Assembly (NCBI RefSeq): GCF_016906995.1
Contig: NZ_JAFBBD010000008.1
Coordinates: forward strand, 186,001 to 250,000
Direction of reading: 5' to 3'
From: Spongiibacter marinus
GTDB taxonomy: Bacteria; Pseudomonadota; Gammaproteobacteria; Pseudomonadales; Spongiibacteraceae
DNA length: 64,000 bases
Position 1 is the stretch's first letter; each line of letters begins with the position of its first letter. A program made the translations under genes and the position numbers. Positions 8,137-17,192 of the stretch are shown here, in pieces. The notes beneath the pieces are model-generated. The model ran no database searches. It worked only from the letters and a program-made list of their open reading frames with translations, and was not told the origin of the DNA.

Positions 8137-8227
8137 TCTCTAGACTACGGTTGTATTAACGGTTTGTGGTGGGCGAAAGCTCGGCGGCAGCGGCATTGCC
8201 GCGTGCGCGGTAGGAGGAAGGTCAATC

Positions 8228-8260
8228 ATGCGTCTGAGCGCTCAACGTGCAGACATCTAA
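8228..8260 (+). CDS. Ten-residue leader peptide coupled to the MASE1 kinase gene
   Basis: ATG 8228 begins a ten-codon frame (MRLSAQRADI) ending at TAA 8258-8260. The last A of that stop is the first base of the kinase ATG (TAATG). TAGGAGGAAGG at 8211-8221 is an excellent ribosome binding site for this ATG, while the kinase ATG has no Shine-Dalgarno of its own because its upstream bases are the leader ORF. This layout implies that ribosomes load on the leader and reinitiate on the kinase. The peptide shows no codon run that would suggest amino-acid attenuation. Confidence 0.5.
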   Translation: MRLSAQRADI

Positions 8261-10644
8261 TGCAGATATCTAAAGCGTCGCTGCAGGTCTTCGTGCTCAC
8301 GGCGCTCGGCTATTTTCTAGCTGGGCGGTTGGCATTGTTGCTGGCGATCCCGCCTGGGTATGCCACGGCGATTTCGCCCTCGGCGGGTATTGCGCTGGTG
8401 GTGATACTCCTGCACGGCTACCGATTTTGGCCTGCCGTCGCGCTGGGCTCGTTCGCGGTAAATAGCTACGGGGCTCTGGTGTGGGGGGAAGGCATAGCGG
8501 CGTGGGCAGCGTCCGCCCAGCTGCCTTTTATTATTGCGCTGGGTGCCGCCGTGCAGGCGGTGGTGTCGGTGTATTTGTTGCGCCGCTTTATTGGTTACCC
8601 CATCACCCTGGATACCAGTAGCGATGTGCTGAAGTTTATTGTGTTGGTGTGCGGCGGTGGCAGCATGCTCAACGCCAGTGTGGGGACTGCGGCACTGTGG
8701 CAGGCTGGCGCGCTAGCGGCAGGAAACATTCCCTACAACTGGTTTACCTGGTGGGTGGGGGACGGCCTCGGGGTGATGCTGGTGGCCCCGTTGATATTTG
8801 TCTACCGAGCCCAGCCCAGAGGAATTTGGCGAAGTCGAAACCGTGTGCTCCCTTGGGTGCAGTTATTGGCATCTGTTGTCATTGTTCTTTTATACGTATT
8901 CGCCAGCCGTTGGGAGCTGGCTCGTCAGGAAACGGCCTTTGAGCGACACGCAGGGCAGCTGTATCAGCGTAGCGATGCGGTGTTGAACAGTTATTTTGAG
9001 AGCTTGTACGCGGCGCAGGCGTTCTTTGTGTCGTCATCTGAGGTGACGCCGGAGGACTTCAGGCGTTTTGTTCAGGGGGCCTTGCAGCGCAACCCTGGCT
9101 TCCAGGGTATTGCCTGGAATCGGGTGATAGCTCATTCAGAAAGGGGTGAGCTCGAGCGCCTAATGAGCCAGGAGCTTGGCGAGCCCGTGGTGTTTACGGA
9201 GGTCGATCGCAATGGCACGCGGATGCGGGCGTCGCGCCGCGAAAGTTATGTGGTGATTCGCTATATACAACCGCTAAGCAACAACCGCCGTGCCTATGGC
9301 TACGATATCAGCTCTAATCCGATTGCCCGCAATGCCTTAATGAAGGCCGCCACCAGTGGTGAGCCCTCGGCGACAGCGCCGATACGCTTGATACAAGAGC
9401 GGGGGCAACAGCTGGGCGAGGTTGTCTATTTCCCGGTGATAAAAAATGGGGCGTTGGAAGGCTATGTTGCCGGCGTGTTTCGCCTGGGGGATTTGATGTC
9501 CGCGGCCCTACAGGGCGAGAGTTTGCAGGGTATTTCCCTGCGGCTATTGAGTGCTGAAAGCAAGCCCCAGCTGCTTTTTGCCGCAGATGGCCGAGAGAGT
9601 GATGGCAAAGGCGAGATATTTCGGCGTGTGTGGGAGCTGGGCTTCGCCGATCAAACCTGGCGTCTCGAGATCAGTGGCAATCAGCAATTCTTGGTCGACA
9701 GCCGTTCGGTGATGCCCTGGGGGGTGTTGGCCACCGGGTTATTGTTTGTTGGATTGTTGGGGATGTCGCTGCTGGTGTTGACCGGGGCCAAGTATCACTC
9801 TGATGAATCCGGGCGCGAGCTGGCGGAAACCGTCAAACAGTTGCGCGATGCGCAAGGGCAGCTGGTCGAGGCAGAAAAACTGGCGGCGCTGGGCGGCATG
9901 GTTGCCGGTTTTGCTCATGAATTGAATACCCCCATCGGTATTGCCATCACCGCGCAGTCCACATTTAAGGCCGACCTGGAGCGACTTGAGGCCTTTACAG
10001 AGCTGGTGCCTGACGAAGCGGACAAGCAGCGCCGCAATGCCATTTTGCTGCGCATGAATGAAGCGGCAACCATGGTGCTGGATAACCTGCAGCGCGCCGG
10101 AAATTTGATAGGCAGTTTTAAGCAGGTGTCTGTGGACCAGTCCTCCGAGGATCGCCGGAAAATTAACCTGCATGACTACCTTCACGATGTGTTGCTGCAC
10201 CTGTCTCCGAGTTATCGTCGCGCAGGACACGAAGTGAAGTTCGAGTGCCCCCGCGACATTTACATAGAAACGGTCCCGGGAGGATTGACTCAGGTTATCG
10301 TCAACTTGATGAACAATGCGCTGAGTCACGCGTTTGTTGCGGGGCAGCAGGGGAGAATTACCCTGTCGGTGGAGCGCGCGGAGCAAGCCGTTGTCTTGCG
10401 CTTCAGTGATGATGGTCAGGGGATGGCGGATGCGGTGCGTGAGCGTATCTTTGAGCCGTTCTTTACTACCCGTCGCGGCTCCAATGCGGCGAGCGCTGGA
10501 CTCGGCTTGCATCTGGTTTACAGTATCGTTCGCCAACAACTCGACGGTGAAATTGCCGTCTCTTCAACCCCGGGCGAGGGCAGTATTTTCACTATCAGTT
10601 TGCCATTGAGCCTGGAGGCTTCGGCGCCCCCTGGGAAGGCATAA
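8260..10644 (+). CDS. MASE1-CHASE sensor histidine kinase
   Basis: A 794-residue membrane kinase. Residues about 1-240 form a MASE1 sensor of roughly eight membrane segments. Residues about 250-450 form a periplasmic CHASE domain (GFQGIAWNRVI, YVVIRYIQPLSNN, GYDISSNP), and another membrane segment lies near 490. HisKA follows with phosphoacceptor His553 in GGMVAGFAHELNTP, then HATPase_c (NLMNNALSHAF, FSDDGQGMAD, AGLGLHLVYSIV). All catalytic boxes are intact. There is no response regulator beside it, and the next gene is a convergent tetR. Its kinase core resembles that of the kinase at 42.0 kb (both have SFKQV-VDQS after the His region). The ATG at 8260 is favoured because MASE1 begins there. 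Confidence 0.9.
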   Translation: MQISKASLQVFVLTALGYFLAGRLALLLAIPPGYATAISPSAGIALVVILLHGYRFWPAVALGSFAVNSYGALVWGEGIAAWAASAQLPFIIALGAAVQAVVSVYLLRRFIGYPITLDTSSDVLKFIVLVCGGGSMLNASVGTAALWQAGALAAGNIPYNWFTWWVGDGLGVMLVAPLIFVYRAQPRGIWRSRNRVLPWVQLLASVVIVLLYVFASRWELARQETAFERHAGQLYQRSDAVLNSYFESLYAAQAFFVSSSEVTPEDFRRFVQGALQRNPGFQGIAWNRVIAHSERGELERLMSQELGEPVVFTEVDRNGTRMRASRRESYVVIRYIQPLSNNRRAYGYDISSNPIARNALMKAATSGEPSATAPIRLIQERGQQLGEVVYFPVIKNGALEGYVAGVFRLGDLMSAALQGESLQGISLRLLSAESKPQLLFAADGRESDGKGEIFRRVWELGFADQTWRLEISGNQQFLVDSRSVMPWGVLATGLLFVGLLGMSLLVLTGAKYHSDESGRELAETVKQLRDAQGQLVEAEKLAALGGMVAGFAHELNTPIGIAITAQSTFKADLERLEAFTELVPDEADKQRRNAILLRMNEAATMVLDNLQRAGNLIGSFKQVSVDQSSEDRRKINLHDYLHDVLLHLSPSYRRAGHEVKFECPRDIYIETVPGGLTQVIVNLMNNALSHAFVAGQQGRITLSVERAEQAVVLRFSDDGQGMADAVRERIFEPFFTTRRGSNAASAGLGLHLVYSIVRQQLDGEIAVSSTPGEGSIFTISLPLSLEASAPPGKA

Positions 10645-10664
10645 CAAGCCCCCGGCGCGACACA

Positions 10665-11288
10665 TTACGCGTCGGCTTTCAGGCCTTCGAACAGCAGGTT
10701 GATCGACAAGCGAATATCCTCGAGTCCATTGGGGTAAAGCTCCGATGAGGACAGGTGTTGATGATAGATGCCCATAATGTGCGCGCGAATATAAAGTGCC
10801 AATTGGCGGGCGCTGCGATCCTTGCGCACAAGCTCGTGCTGCTGCGCGTAACCGATAATCTGCGTTAGCCGGGCGATATTTTGGTCCCGATTTCGAGTGA
10901 GCTGGGCGCTGACAACCGGCGATTCATTGCAGAGGCTGTAGCGCATGGTGAAACGGGTGATTTTTTCTGCCGCCGGCACTTCCAGTAAGCGTTGGTAAGA
11001 AAACACCAGGGTCTCTGCCAGCGCGTCCAGGGTCATTGTGCCCGAGGCCGCCTCCTTGAGCAGTGCCTGCATCGCCGTTTCCAGTGGCGTGCTCAGGCGA
11101 TCAATGATTGCGCTGATCAATTCATCCTTATTTTTAAAGTGCCAGTAAATGGCCCCTCGTGTCACGCCAACTGCCTTTGCCACATCGCTGAGCCGGGTGT
11201 TGTGAATACCCTGTTCCGCAAACATCTGTTCGGCGGCGCCTAGCAGGCTTTCTCGGGTGGCTTCCGCGTCTTCTTTCGAACGTCTCAT
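10665..11288 (-). CDS. TetR-family repressor (AcrR/TtgR type) of the RND operon
   Basis: A 207-residue TetR protein. The N-terminal helix-turn-helix is RLSDVAKAVGVTRGAIYWHFKNKDEL, a very AcrR/TtgR-like sequence, followed by an all-helical ligand-binding domain. It is transcribed divergently from an RND adaptor-pump operon, and the 112-base gap between them carries an 18-bp-arm palindrome. By family precedent it represses the pump and its own gene until a toxic ligand is bound. Confidence 0.93.
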   Translation of the reverse strand: MRRSKEDAEATRESLLGAAEQMFAEQGIHNTRLSDVAKAVGVTRGAIYWHFKNKDELISAIIDRLSTPLETAMQALLKEAASGTMTLDALAETLVFSYQRLLEVPAAEKITRFTMRYSLCNESPVVSAQLTRNRDQNIARLTQIIGYAQQHELVRKDRSARQLALYIRAHIMGIYHQHLSSSELYPNGLEDIRLSINLLFEGLKADA

Positions 11289-11326
11289 AGGGTGTGCTTG
11301 CCGTTGAAAATAACCGTTTTGTAATT

Positions 11327-11372
11327 GCCGGGTACTTTACATACGTGCACGCATGTATGTAAAGTACCCGGC
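11327..11372. promoter_or_regulatory. Large palindromic operator between tetR and the RND operon
   Basis: Perfect 18-bp arms (GCCGGGTACTTTACATAC, 11327-11344, and its reverse complement at 11355-11372) are separated by ten bases. The core TTTACATAC...GTATGTAAA resembles known AcrR/TtgR/MexR-type efflux operators. The site lies 38 bases from the tetR start codon and 28 bases before the adaptor start codon, so it can block both promoters. The arms are long enough that a cruciform or an mRNA hairpin is also possible. Confidence 0.85.
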
Positions 11373-11400
11373 CTGATTGATTGGCTCGGAAGTCCCCCCT

Positions 11401-12651
11401 ATGAACGCTTATGCGCCGCTGCTCAGCATCGGAAATTCACGCCATTTTCGCCACGTGCTGGTTGCCGTAACAACGCTGTTGCTTGTTGCTGCGTGCGATC
11501 AAACGCCGCCGCCAGCGCCAGAGGAGCGCGCACAGCCCGTGAAGACGGTCGTTCTGAAAGCTGAAGATGTTCCCGTTGGAGGGCAGTACCCGGGCAGCAT
11601 GGAAAGCTCGAAAGAGGTTCAGGTTCGCGCGCGGGTAGAGGGCATCTTATTGCACCGGCGCTATACCGAGGGCGCGCGGGTCGAGGCAGGCCAATTACTG
11701 TACGAGATCGATGCGGCGCCTTTTGAAGTTGCGCTGAGCCGCAGCCGTGCTCAGCTGGCGAACGCGCGAGCCAGTTTGTCGTCGGCAGAGCGCCGTTGGC
11801 GACGTGCCAGCGAGCTGATTCAAAGCAACGCCATTAGCCAGCGCGACCGGGACGATGCCGAGTCCGGGCTGGAGCAGGCCCGGGCAGCAGTGCAGCTGGC
11901 AGAGGCCGAAGTGCGCGCTGCGCAGATCAATGTAGATTATTGCAAAGTGAGGGCGCCAATATCAGGCATGACCAGTCGTGAGCGGGTTTCCGAGGGCTCG
12001 CTGGTCGGGCCGAATAACAGCCTGCTCACAACCATTACCCAGTTAGACCCGCTGTGGGTAAACATTTCGCTGCCAGATGAAATGGTGCTGCTACTGCGGC
12101 GTATGCTCAAGGATGGTGAGTTGAGTTACGACGAGAGCCAGCGCGCCGTGCTGATAGAGACGGCCGGTAACCAGCAGCACCCACACCTGGGGCATATCGA
12201 TTTTAGCGACAGCACCATTGATCGGCGTACGGGTACTGTGCAGTTTCGCGCGACCGTGGCTAACCCAGACGGCAGCTTGCTACCTGGGCAATTTGTACGA
12301 GTGCGATTGCAGGGGTTGTACAGCCGCAATGCCCTGGTGTTGCCCGAACGGGCCGTGCTGCAAAATGCGAAGGGCAGCTTCGTTTATGTAGTGAATGCGC
12401 AGCAACGCGCCGAGGTAAGACAGGTGCGACTCGGTTTGGAAGTGGACGGTGGGCGCATTGTCGATGCCGGCTTAAAGGCGGGTGAAGAAGTGGTGGTAGA
12501 GGGCTTGGTGCGCGTGCGACCGTCATCGTTACTGGCGCCTCAGCGAATAGAATTAGCCCACAACTACGGCCCCACGCCCAACTTTGCAGACCAACGCGCC
12601 CGATTGAAAGTGGGGGCACTGTCTCAGCCAGCCAGTGAGGTCGTGCAATGA
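11401..12651 (+). CDS. RND efflux periplasmic adaptor lipoprotein (AcrA/MexA type)
   Basis: A 416-residue membrane fusion protein. A signal peptide ends in the lipobox LLVAAC (about residue 33), so the mature protein is a lipoprotein. Then follow the lipoyl half-motifs (VQVRARVEGILLHRRYTEGARVEAGQLLYEID), an alpha-hairpin (LSRSRAQLANARASLSSAERRW... to QINVDYCKVRAPISG) and beta-barrel/membrane-proximal domains (GTVQFRATVANPDGSLLPGQFVRV). It bridges the inner-membrane pump and an outer-membrane channel. ATG 11401 is chosen over TTG 11377 because GGAAG precedes it at good spacing. It overlaps the pump gene by ATGA. Confidence 0.95.
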   Translation: MNAYAPLLSIGNSRHFRHVLVAVTTLLLVAACDQTPPPAPEERAQPVKTVVLKAEDVPVGGQYPGSMESSKEVQVRARVEGILLHRRYTEGARVEAGQLLYEIDAAPFEVALSRSRAQLANARASLSSAERRWRRASELIQSNAISQRDRDDAESGLEQARAAVQLAEAEVRAAQINVDYCKVRAPISGMTSRERVSEGSLVGPNNSLLTTITQLDPLWVNISLPDEMVLLLRRMLKDGELSYDESQRAVLIETAGNQQHPHLGHIDFSDSTIDRRTGTVQFRATVANPDGSLLPGQFVRVRLQGLYSRNALVLPERAVLQNAKGSFVYVVNAQQRAEVRQVRLGLEVDGGRIVDAGLKAGEEVVVEGLVRVRPSSLLAPQRIELAHNYGPTPNFADQRARLKVGALSQPASEVVQ

Positions 12652-15600
12652 GCGCGCGTTTTTTCATCGAACGGCCGGTATTATCGATTGTTCTGTCACT
12701 GCTAATTTTGATCGCCGGTGCCACGGCGGTCGGTCAGTTGCCGATCTCGCTATACCCGCAAATCCTGCCGCCACAGATCGTTGTTACCGCCGCCTATCCC
12801 GGCGCGAATGCGGAAACCCTGGCCGAGACCGTTGCCGCCCCGTTGGAGCAGGAGCTGAACGGGGTTGAAGGGATGTTGTACATGAATACCCAGGCCTCTG
12901 CGGCGGGCCGGGTCAGTATCAATATCACCTTCGCGACTGGCACCGACCCAGACCAGGCTGCGATTGATGTGAGTAACCGTGTTGCGGTTGCCGAAAACCG
13001 CCTTCCCGAGGCCGTAAAGCGTTTGGGTATTACGGTGGATAAACGCTCGACCGATATCCTGATGATATTTTCGCTGTCGTCAGAATTGCCCCAGTACGAT
13101 GCCATCTATTTAAGCAACTATGCGCTGCTCAATGTTATCGACGAGCTGCGCCGCCTGCCGGGTATTGGCAGCGCACGGTTGATGGGCGCGCGCGACTATT
13201 CCATGCGTATTTGGCTTCAGCCTGACCGACTGGCTGAGTTGGGCCTGACACCGGCAGATGTCGCCAGAGCCATTCGCGAGCAAAATGCCAATTTTGCGGC
13301 GGGCAGTTTTGGCGCCGAGCCCGTGTCCAGCGATCAACCCTTTACTTATGCCGTGAGCACGCAAGGGCGGCTGGCGACGGTAGAAGAGTTTGAAAACATC
13401 ATTATTCGCGCCGAGCCAAATTCTGCCAGCCTGCATTTGGGGGACATTGCCAGGGTTGAGCTGGGCGCGAAAGATTACTCCTTTCGCGGCAGTTTCAACG
13501 GCGAACCGGCGGTCCCCGTGGCGATGTATCTTCGCCCCGGCGCCAATGCTCTGGAAACTGCCAAGGCCGCTCAACAGGTCATGGCCAAGGTTAAAGAAAA
13601 CGCACCGGATGGTGTGGATATAGAACTGGCTTTTGACGCGACGGTATTTGTAGAGCATTCGATCAAGGAGGTAGTTGCCACGTTTTTCGAGGCATTGCTG
13701 CTGGTGATCCTGGTAATGTTTTTGTTCCTGCAAAATGTGCGCGCCACGTTTATTCCGCTGTTGGCGATCCCCGTATCGATAGTGGGAACCTTTGCCGGGC
13801 TGTATATTCTCGGCTACTCGATCAATCTGCTAACGCTGTTCGGCTTGATCCTGGCCATCGGTATTGTTGTCGACGACGCGATTATCGTGATTGAAAACGT
13901 CGAGCGTATTATGGCGGAGCAAAAATGCTCGGCCATGGACGCCGTGCGCCAGGCGATGGAAGAGGTTAGCGGCCCCCTGGTGGCCATCGTGTTAGTGCTA
14001 TCTGCGGTGTTCCTGCCGGTGATTTTTGTCGACGGTTTAACGGGGGAAATGTACCGGCAGTTTGCTGTGGCGATCACGGTGTCGGTGGTGCTCTCCGGGA
14101 TCGTGGCGCTCACCCTGACTCCGGCACTTTGCGCGCTAATGTTAAAGCAACACGCTCACAGCGAGGAGCCGCGCCACGGCTTCCTTGCCGGGTTTGAGCG
14201 CGCCTTTGACTGGCTGCGTGAGCTATATATTCGTATTACCGCCAGTTTTCTGCGTCATCGTTGGCGGGCGTCTGGCCTGTTTGTCCTGCTTGTGGCGGTC
14301 ACATTGTTGGTCTTCTCACGTATGCCAGCGGGCTTGGTGCCTGCCGAAGATCAAGGCTATGTGATGATGGCCTACAGCACGCCTCCGGCGGCTTCCCTGT
14401 CGCGCACCAGTGCGGTAGCAGACGCGATGGCTACGCGCGTTCTGGATCAGCCGGGGGTCAAGTCCATCATGACCTTCTCCGGCTTCGATATTCTCGCCTC
14501 CACGCTGAAGACGAATGCTGCAGCGTCTTTCATAATGTTTGACGACTGGTCCGAGCGCGAGCAACCGGGCCTGGACTCTATTTCGCAAGCCCGCGCTATA
14601 CCTGCTTTGGGTGCGGACCTGCTCGACGGGCGAATGATGGCGTTCAACCCGCCGCCCATTATCGGCTTGAGCAGCACAGGGGGCTTTGAGTTTTACCTGC
14701 AAAATCGGGGCGACGGCAGCCTGCAAGACTTAAACGCCGCCGTTTGGCGCTTGGTGGCGGCGGCGAACCAGCAGCCGGAGTTGAGCCGCGTATACAGCAC
14801 ATTCCAAATGGATACACCGCAGTACAAGCTGACGCTAGACCGGGAAAAAGCCATGAGTCTGGGTGTTCCTGTTGCCGATGTGTTCAGCACAATGCAGGCG
14901 ACCTTTGGCAGTTTGTACGTGAATGACTTCACGCTATTTGGGCGCAGCTTTCAGGTGAATTTGCAGTCCGAAGAGGAATTTCGGCAGTCCCCGGACGATT
15001 TGGGGAAAGTCTTTGTGCGCTCGCAGGAAGGCAGCTTGATTCCATTGGGCTCGCTATTAACTGTAGAGCGGGTAGTGGGCCCCGATGCGGTCACCCGTTT
15101 CAACGGCTTTAATGCCGCCAAAGTGCTGGGGTCGGCTGCACCCGGTTACAGCTCCGGTGAGGCCATTGCGGCGCTAGAGCGCGTTGCTGCGGAGGTGCTG
15201 GGTCGGGACTTTAACATTGGCTGGGTGGGCAGCGCTTACCAGGAGAAGTCGTCGAGCGGTAATTCCAGCAAGGCCTTCATCCTGGCGATTGTGATCGTCT
15301 TTCTCATTTTGGCGGCGCAGTACGAACGCTGGTTGATGCCGACCGCGGTGGTAATGTCGGTGCCCTTTGCCCTGCTTGGGGCGGTACTTGCGGCATGGCT
15401 GAGCGGCCTGGATAACGATATTTACTTCCAGATCGGCATGGTGTGTTTGATAGGCTTGGCGAGTAAGAACGCCATTTTGATTGTTGAGTTTGCCATGCAG
15501 CAGCGCGACAAAGGCATGGCTATTGTGGACGCCGCAATGGAAGCGGTTCGCCTGCGTTTTCGTCCTATTGTTATGACCTCACTGGCCTTTACTCTGGGCT

Positions 15601-15770
15601 GCTTGCCGCTGGCGCTGTCCAGTGGTGCCGGCGCCGCTAGCCGTATCGCGCTGGGGACAAGTGTGATCGGCGGCATGCTGATGGCCACCTTTGTGGCCAC
15701 GGTTTTTGTGCCGTTGTTTTACGTACTGATGGCCAGCCTGGGCGAACGCTTGAAGCGCGGTGGTGAGTAA
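12648..15770 (+). CDS. RND multidrug efflux pump (AcrB/MexB, HAE1 family)
   Basis: A 1040-residue inner-membrane pump, the usual length for AcrB-type proteins. It begins with MSARFFIERPVLSIVLSLLI. Two six-helix membrane repeats flank two large periplasmic loops. The proton-relay aspartates are in GIVVDDAIIVIENVERI (transmembrane helix 4) and the matching lysine is in IGLASKNAILIVEFA (helix 10). It exports hydrophobic compounds with the adaptor upstream and an outer-membrane TolC/OprM-type channel that is not encoded here. It is translationally coupled to the adaptor and presumably controlled by the divergent TetR protein. Confidence 0.96.
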   Translation: MSARFFIERPVLSIVLSLLILIAGATAVGQLPISLYPQILPPQIVVTAAYPGANAETLAETVAAPLEQELNGVEGMLYMNTQASAAGRVSINITFATGTDPDQAAIDVSNRVAVAENRLPEAVKRLGITVDKRSTDILMIFSLSSELPQYDAIYLSNYALLNVIDELRRLPGIGSARLMGARDYSMRIWLQPDRLAELGLTPADVARAIREQNANFAAGSFGAEPVSSDQPFTYAVSTQGRLATVEEFENIIIRAEPNSASLHLGDIARVELGAKDYSFRGSFNGEPAVPVAMYLRPGANALETAKAAQQVMAKVKENAPDGVDIELAFDATVFVEHSIKEVVATFFEALLLVILVMFLFLQNVRATFIPLLAIPVSIVGTFAGLYILGYSINLLTLFGLILAIGIVVDDAIIVIENVERIMAEQKCSAMDAVRQAMEEVSGPLVAIVLVLSAVFLPVIFVDGLTGEMYRQFAVAITVSVVLSGIVALTLTPALCALMLKQHAHSEEPRHGFLAGFERAFDWLRELYIRITASFLRHRWRASGLFVLLVAVTLLVFSRMPAGLVPAEDQGYVMMAYSTPPAASLSRTSAVADAMATRVLDQPGVKSIMTFSGFDILASTLKTNAAASFIMFDDWSEREQPGLDSISQARAIPALGADLLDGRMMAFNPPPIIGLSSTGGFEFYLQNRGDGSLQDLNAAVWRLVAAANQQPELSRVYSTFQMDTPQYKLTLDREKAMSLGVPVADVFSTMQATFGSLYVNDFTLFGRSFQVNLQSEEEFRQSPDDLGKVFVRSQEGSLIPLGSLLTVERVVGPDAVTRFNGFNAAKVLGSAAPGYSSGEAIAALERVAAEVLGRDFNIGWVGSAYQEKSSSGNSSKAFILAIVIVFLILAAQYERWLMPTAVVMSVPFALLGAVLAAWLSGLDNDIYFQIGMVCLIGLASKNAILIVEFAMQQRDKGMAIVDAAMEAVRLRFRPIVMTSLAFTLGCLPLALSSGAGAASRIALGTSVIGGMLMATFVATVFVPLFYVLMASLGERLKRGGE

Positions 15771-15800
15771 TCGCTGTGGTAAATAAAAACGCTTCGCGAT

Positions 15801-16247
15801 TTAGTCTGTCATGCGCGCGCTGAAATCCCAGCTGGAGAAGGTTTTGGGGTGCAGACAGATCGCCACTTCATCGGCCTTGCGGCTTAGCAGCCAATTGGCC
15901 AGGTCGCGGTTGCTGTCGCCGAGATAGCGCTCGATTAGTGACGACAGTACTTCGCCCTGGCTGTCGCTGGTCAGCTCGGCAACGGCCTTGCCTCTCACGC
16001 CGCGATAAGGAATGGAGTTCACCGCGACTTCAAAGCCGCAGTTGGGGTTGGCTTCCAGCAGCCGGATAATTTTCGATGAACGATGGCTGGCGCAGTAGAA
16101 GCAGCCATTGCGATAGTAAAACCACAGTGAGCAAACCACCGGAAACCCATCGCTATCGATGGCGCTCAGGCGCAGGGGAATGGTGGCGGTCTCGACAAAG
16201 CTGGTGTCCTGCATGGGAAGGGTGCCCTCTATACAATCGCGATTCAC
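15801..16247 (-). CDS. Pyridoxamine 5'-phosphate oxidase-fold (FMN split-barrel) protein
   Basis: A protein of up to 148 residues with the split-barrel flavin-binding fold: LRLSAIDSDGFPVVCSLWFYYRNGCFYCASHRSSKIIRLLEANPNCGFEV is the typical strand pattern of PPOX-like proteins, and a late SSWDFS is seen in this class. Substrate and cofactor (FMN, F420 or heme) cannot be read from the sequence. The GTG at 16247 overlaps the cvfB stop (GTGA), suggesting coupling; an internal ATG at 16214 is an alternative start that would give a protein beginning MQDTSFVE. Confidence 0.75.
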   Translation of the reverse strand: MNRDCIEGTLPMQDTSFVETATIPLRLSAIDSDGFPVVCSLWFYYRNGCFYCASHRSSKIIRLLEANPNCGFEVAVNSIPYRGVRGKAVAELTSDSQGEVLSSLIERYLGDSNRDLANWLLSRKADEVAICLHPKTFSSWDFSARMTD

Positions 16248-17104
16248 TCACCCTTGTTAAGGGTGATTCCGCGGTCGCTGATAATAATTTTTCGTTCTTT
16301 ATATAGTCGGCTCAGGCCTTGCTTAAAGGCTTTTTTACTGACGCCAAAAATGCGCTTGATCGCCTCGGGGGGGCTTTTGTCACCGAGCGCAAGGAAGCCG
16401 TCATTGGCGTCTAGCTGCCGCAATATGAGTTCGGCGATATCGGGCGCGCGTTCCCGGGCTGGCTTGTTCAGCGTCAAATCCAGGCGCTGGTCCGGGCGAA
16501 CGCGCTGTATCCACCCCGATAAGCGCTCGCCGCGACGCAGAGGCTTATTCAGTTCACTGTCGTACAGCAGTCCCCAGACGCAATGGTTTACGACACATTT
16601 ATAGCCTAACTCGGTTTTGTTCGCGACGTGAATGCTAACGCGGTCGCCGCTGCTTAGCCGCTGTTTTGCATTATCGGGGAGGCTGTGCAGGCTGTCGGCA
16701 ATATGTTTGTCCAGTCGCATCGTGGCGACCAGTCTGCCGCGCAGGTCAGTGTATACCATGACTAATACCGCCTGACCCTCTCGCACGGTGCCAAGCTGTT
16801 CGCTGTGTGGGAGCAATAGCTCCTTATTCAGCCCCCAGTCGAGGAAGGCGCCCACAGTAGTGATCGCGCTAACCCGCAGCAGTCCCACTTCATTGCACAA
16901 CAGCTCGGGGCGTTGTAGGGAGGCGATTAAGCTGCCGTCGTTGTCGTGCAGCACGAAAACCTCCAATACGTCGCCAACGCTGCAGTCCTGCGGGCTTTGG
17001 CGGGCATTGAGAAAAATATCGCCGAGTTGGCCGCCGTCCAGATAGGTGCCGTCACTGGTAATACGGCTGACGGTGAGTGTGTTCATGCGTCCGATAGCGG
17101 GCAT
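16244..17104 (-). CDS. cvfB: CvfB-like S1-domain RNA-binding protein
   Basis: A 286-residue protein with tandem S1-type RNA-binding barrels (about residues 1-60, 65-130 and 140-200; for example ITTVGAFLDWGLNKELLLPHSEQLG and VANKTELGYKCVVNHCVWGLLY). A C-terminal winged helix follows (LGDKSPPEAIKRIFGVSKKAFKQGLSRLYKERKI). This is the layout of CvfB/YitL (Staphylococcus CvfB affects virulence-gene expression); in proteobacteria its role is uncharacterised. ATG 17104 is favoured because GAGGAAAT precedes it. Confidence 0.88.
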   Translation of the reverse strand: MPAIGRMNTLTVSRITSDGTYLDGGQLGDIFLNARQSPQDCSVGDVLEVFVLHDNDGSLIASLQRPELLCNEVGLLRVSAITTVGAFLDWGLNKELLLPHSEQLGTVREGQAVLVMVYTDLRGRLVATMRLDKHIADSLHSLPDNAKQRLSSGDRVSIHVANKTELGYKCVVNHCVWGLLYDSELNKPLRRGERLSGWIQRVRPDQRLDLTLNKPARERAPDIAELILRQLDANDGFLALGDKSPPEAIKRIFGVSKKAFKQGLSRLYKERKIIISDRGITLNKGE

Positions 17105-17192
17105 GGTATTTCCTCGGCGGTTCAATGGATCGCGATTATGACGCTAGATAGAGGGCGTCGCCAGTGTTGTTCTGCTCTGTGTTGATGAGTAT

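Noticed and set aside
9739-10539. Minus-strand 266-codon frame inside the MASE1 kinase
   Set aside because: It is antisense to the conserved HisKA/HATPase region; no family resemblance.
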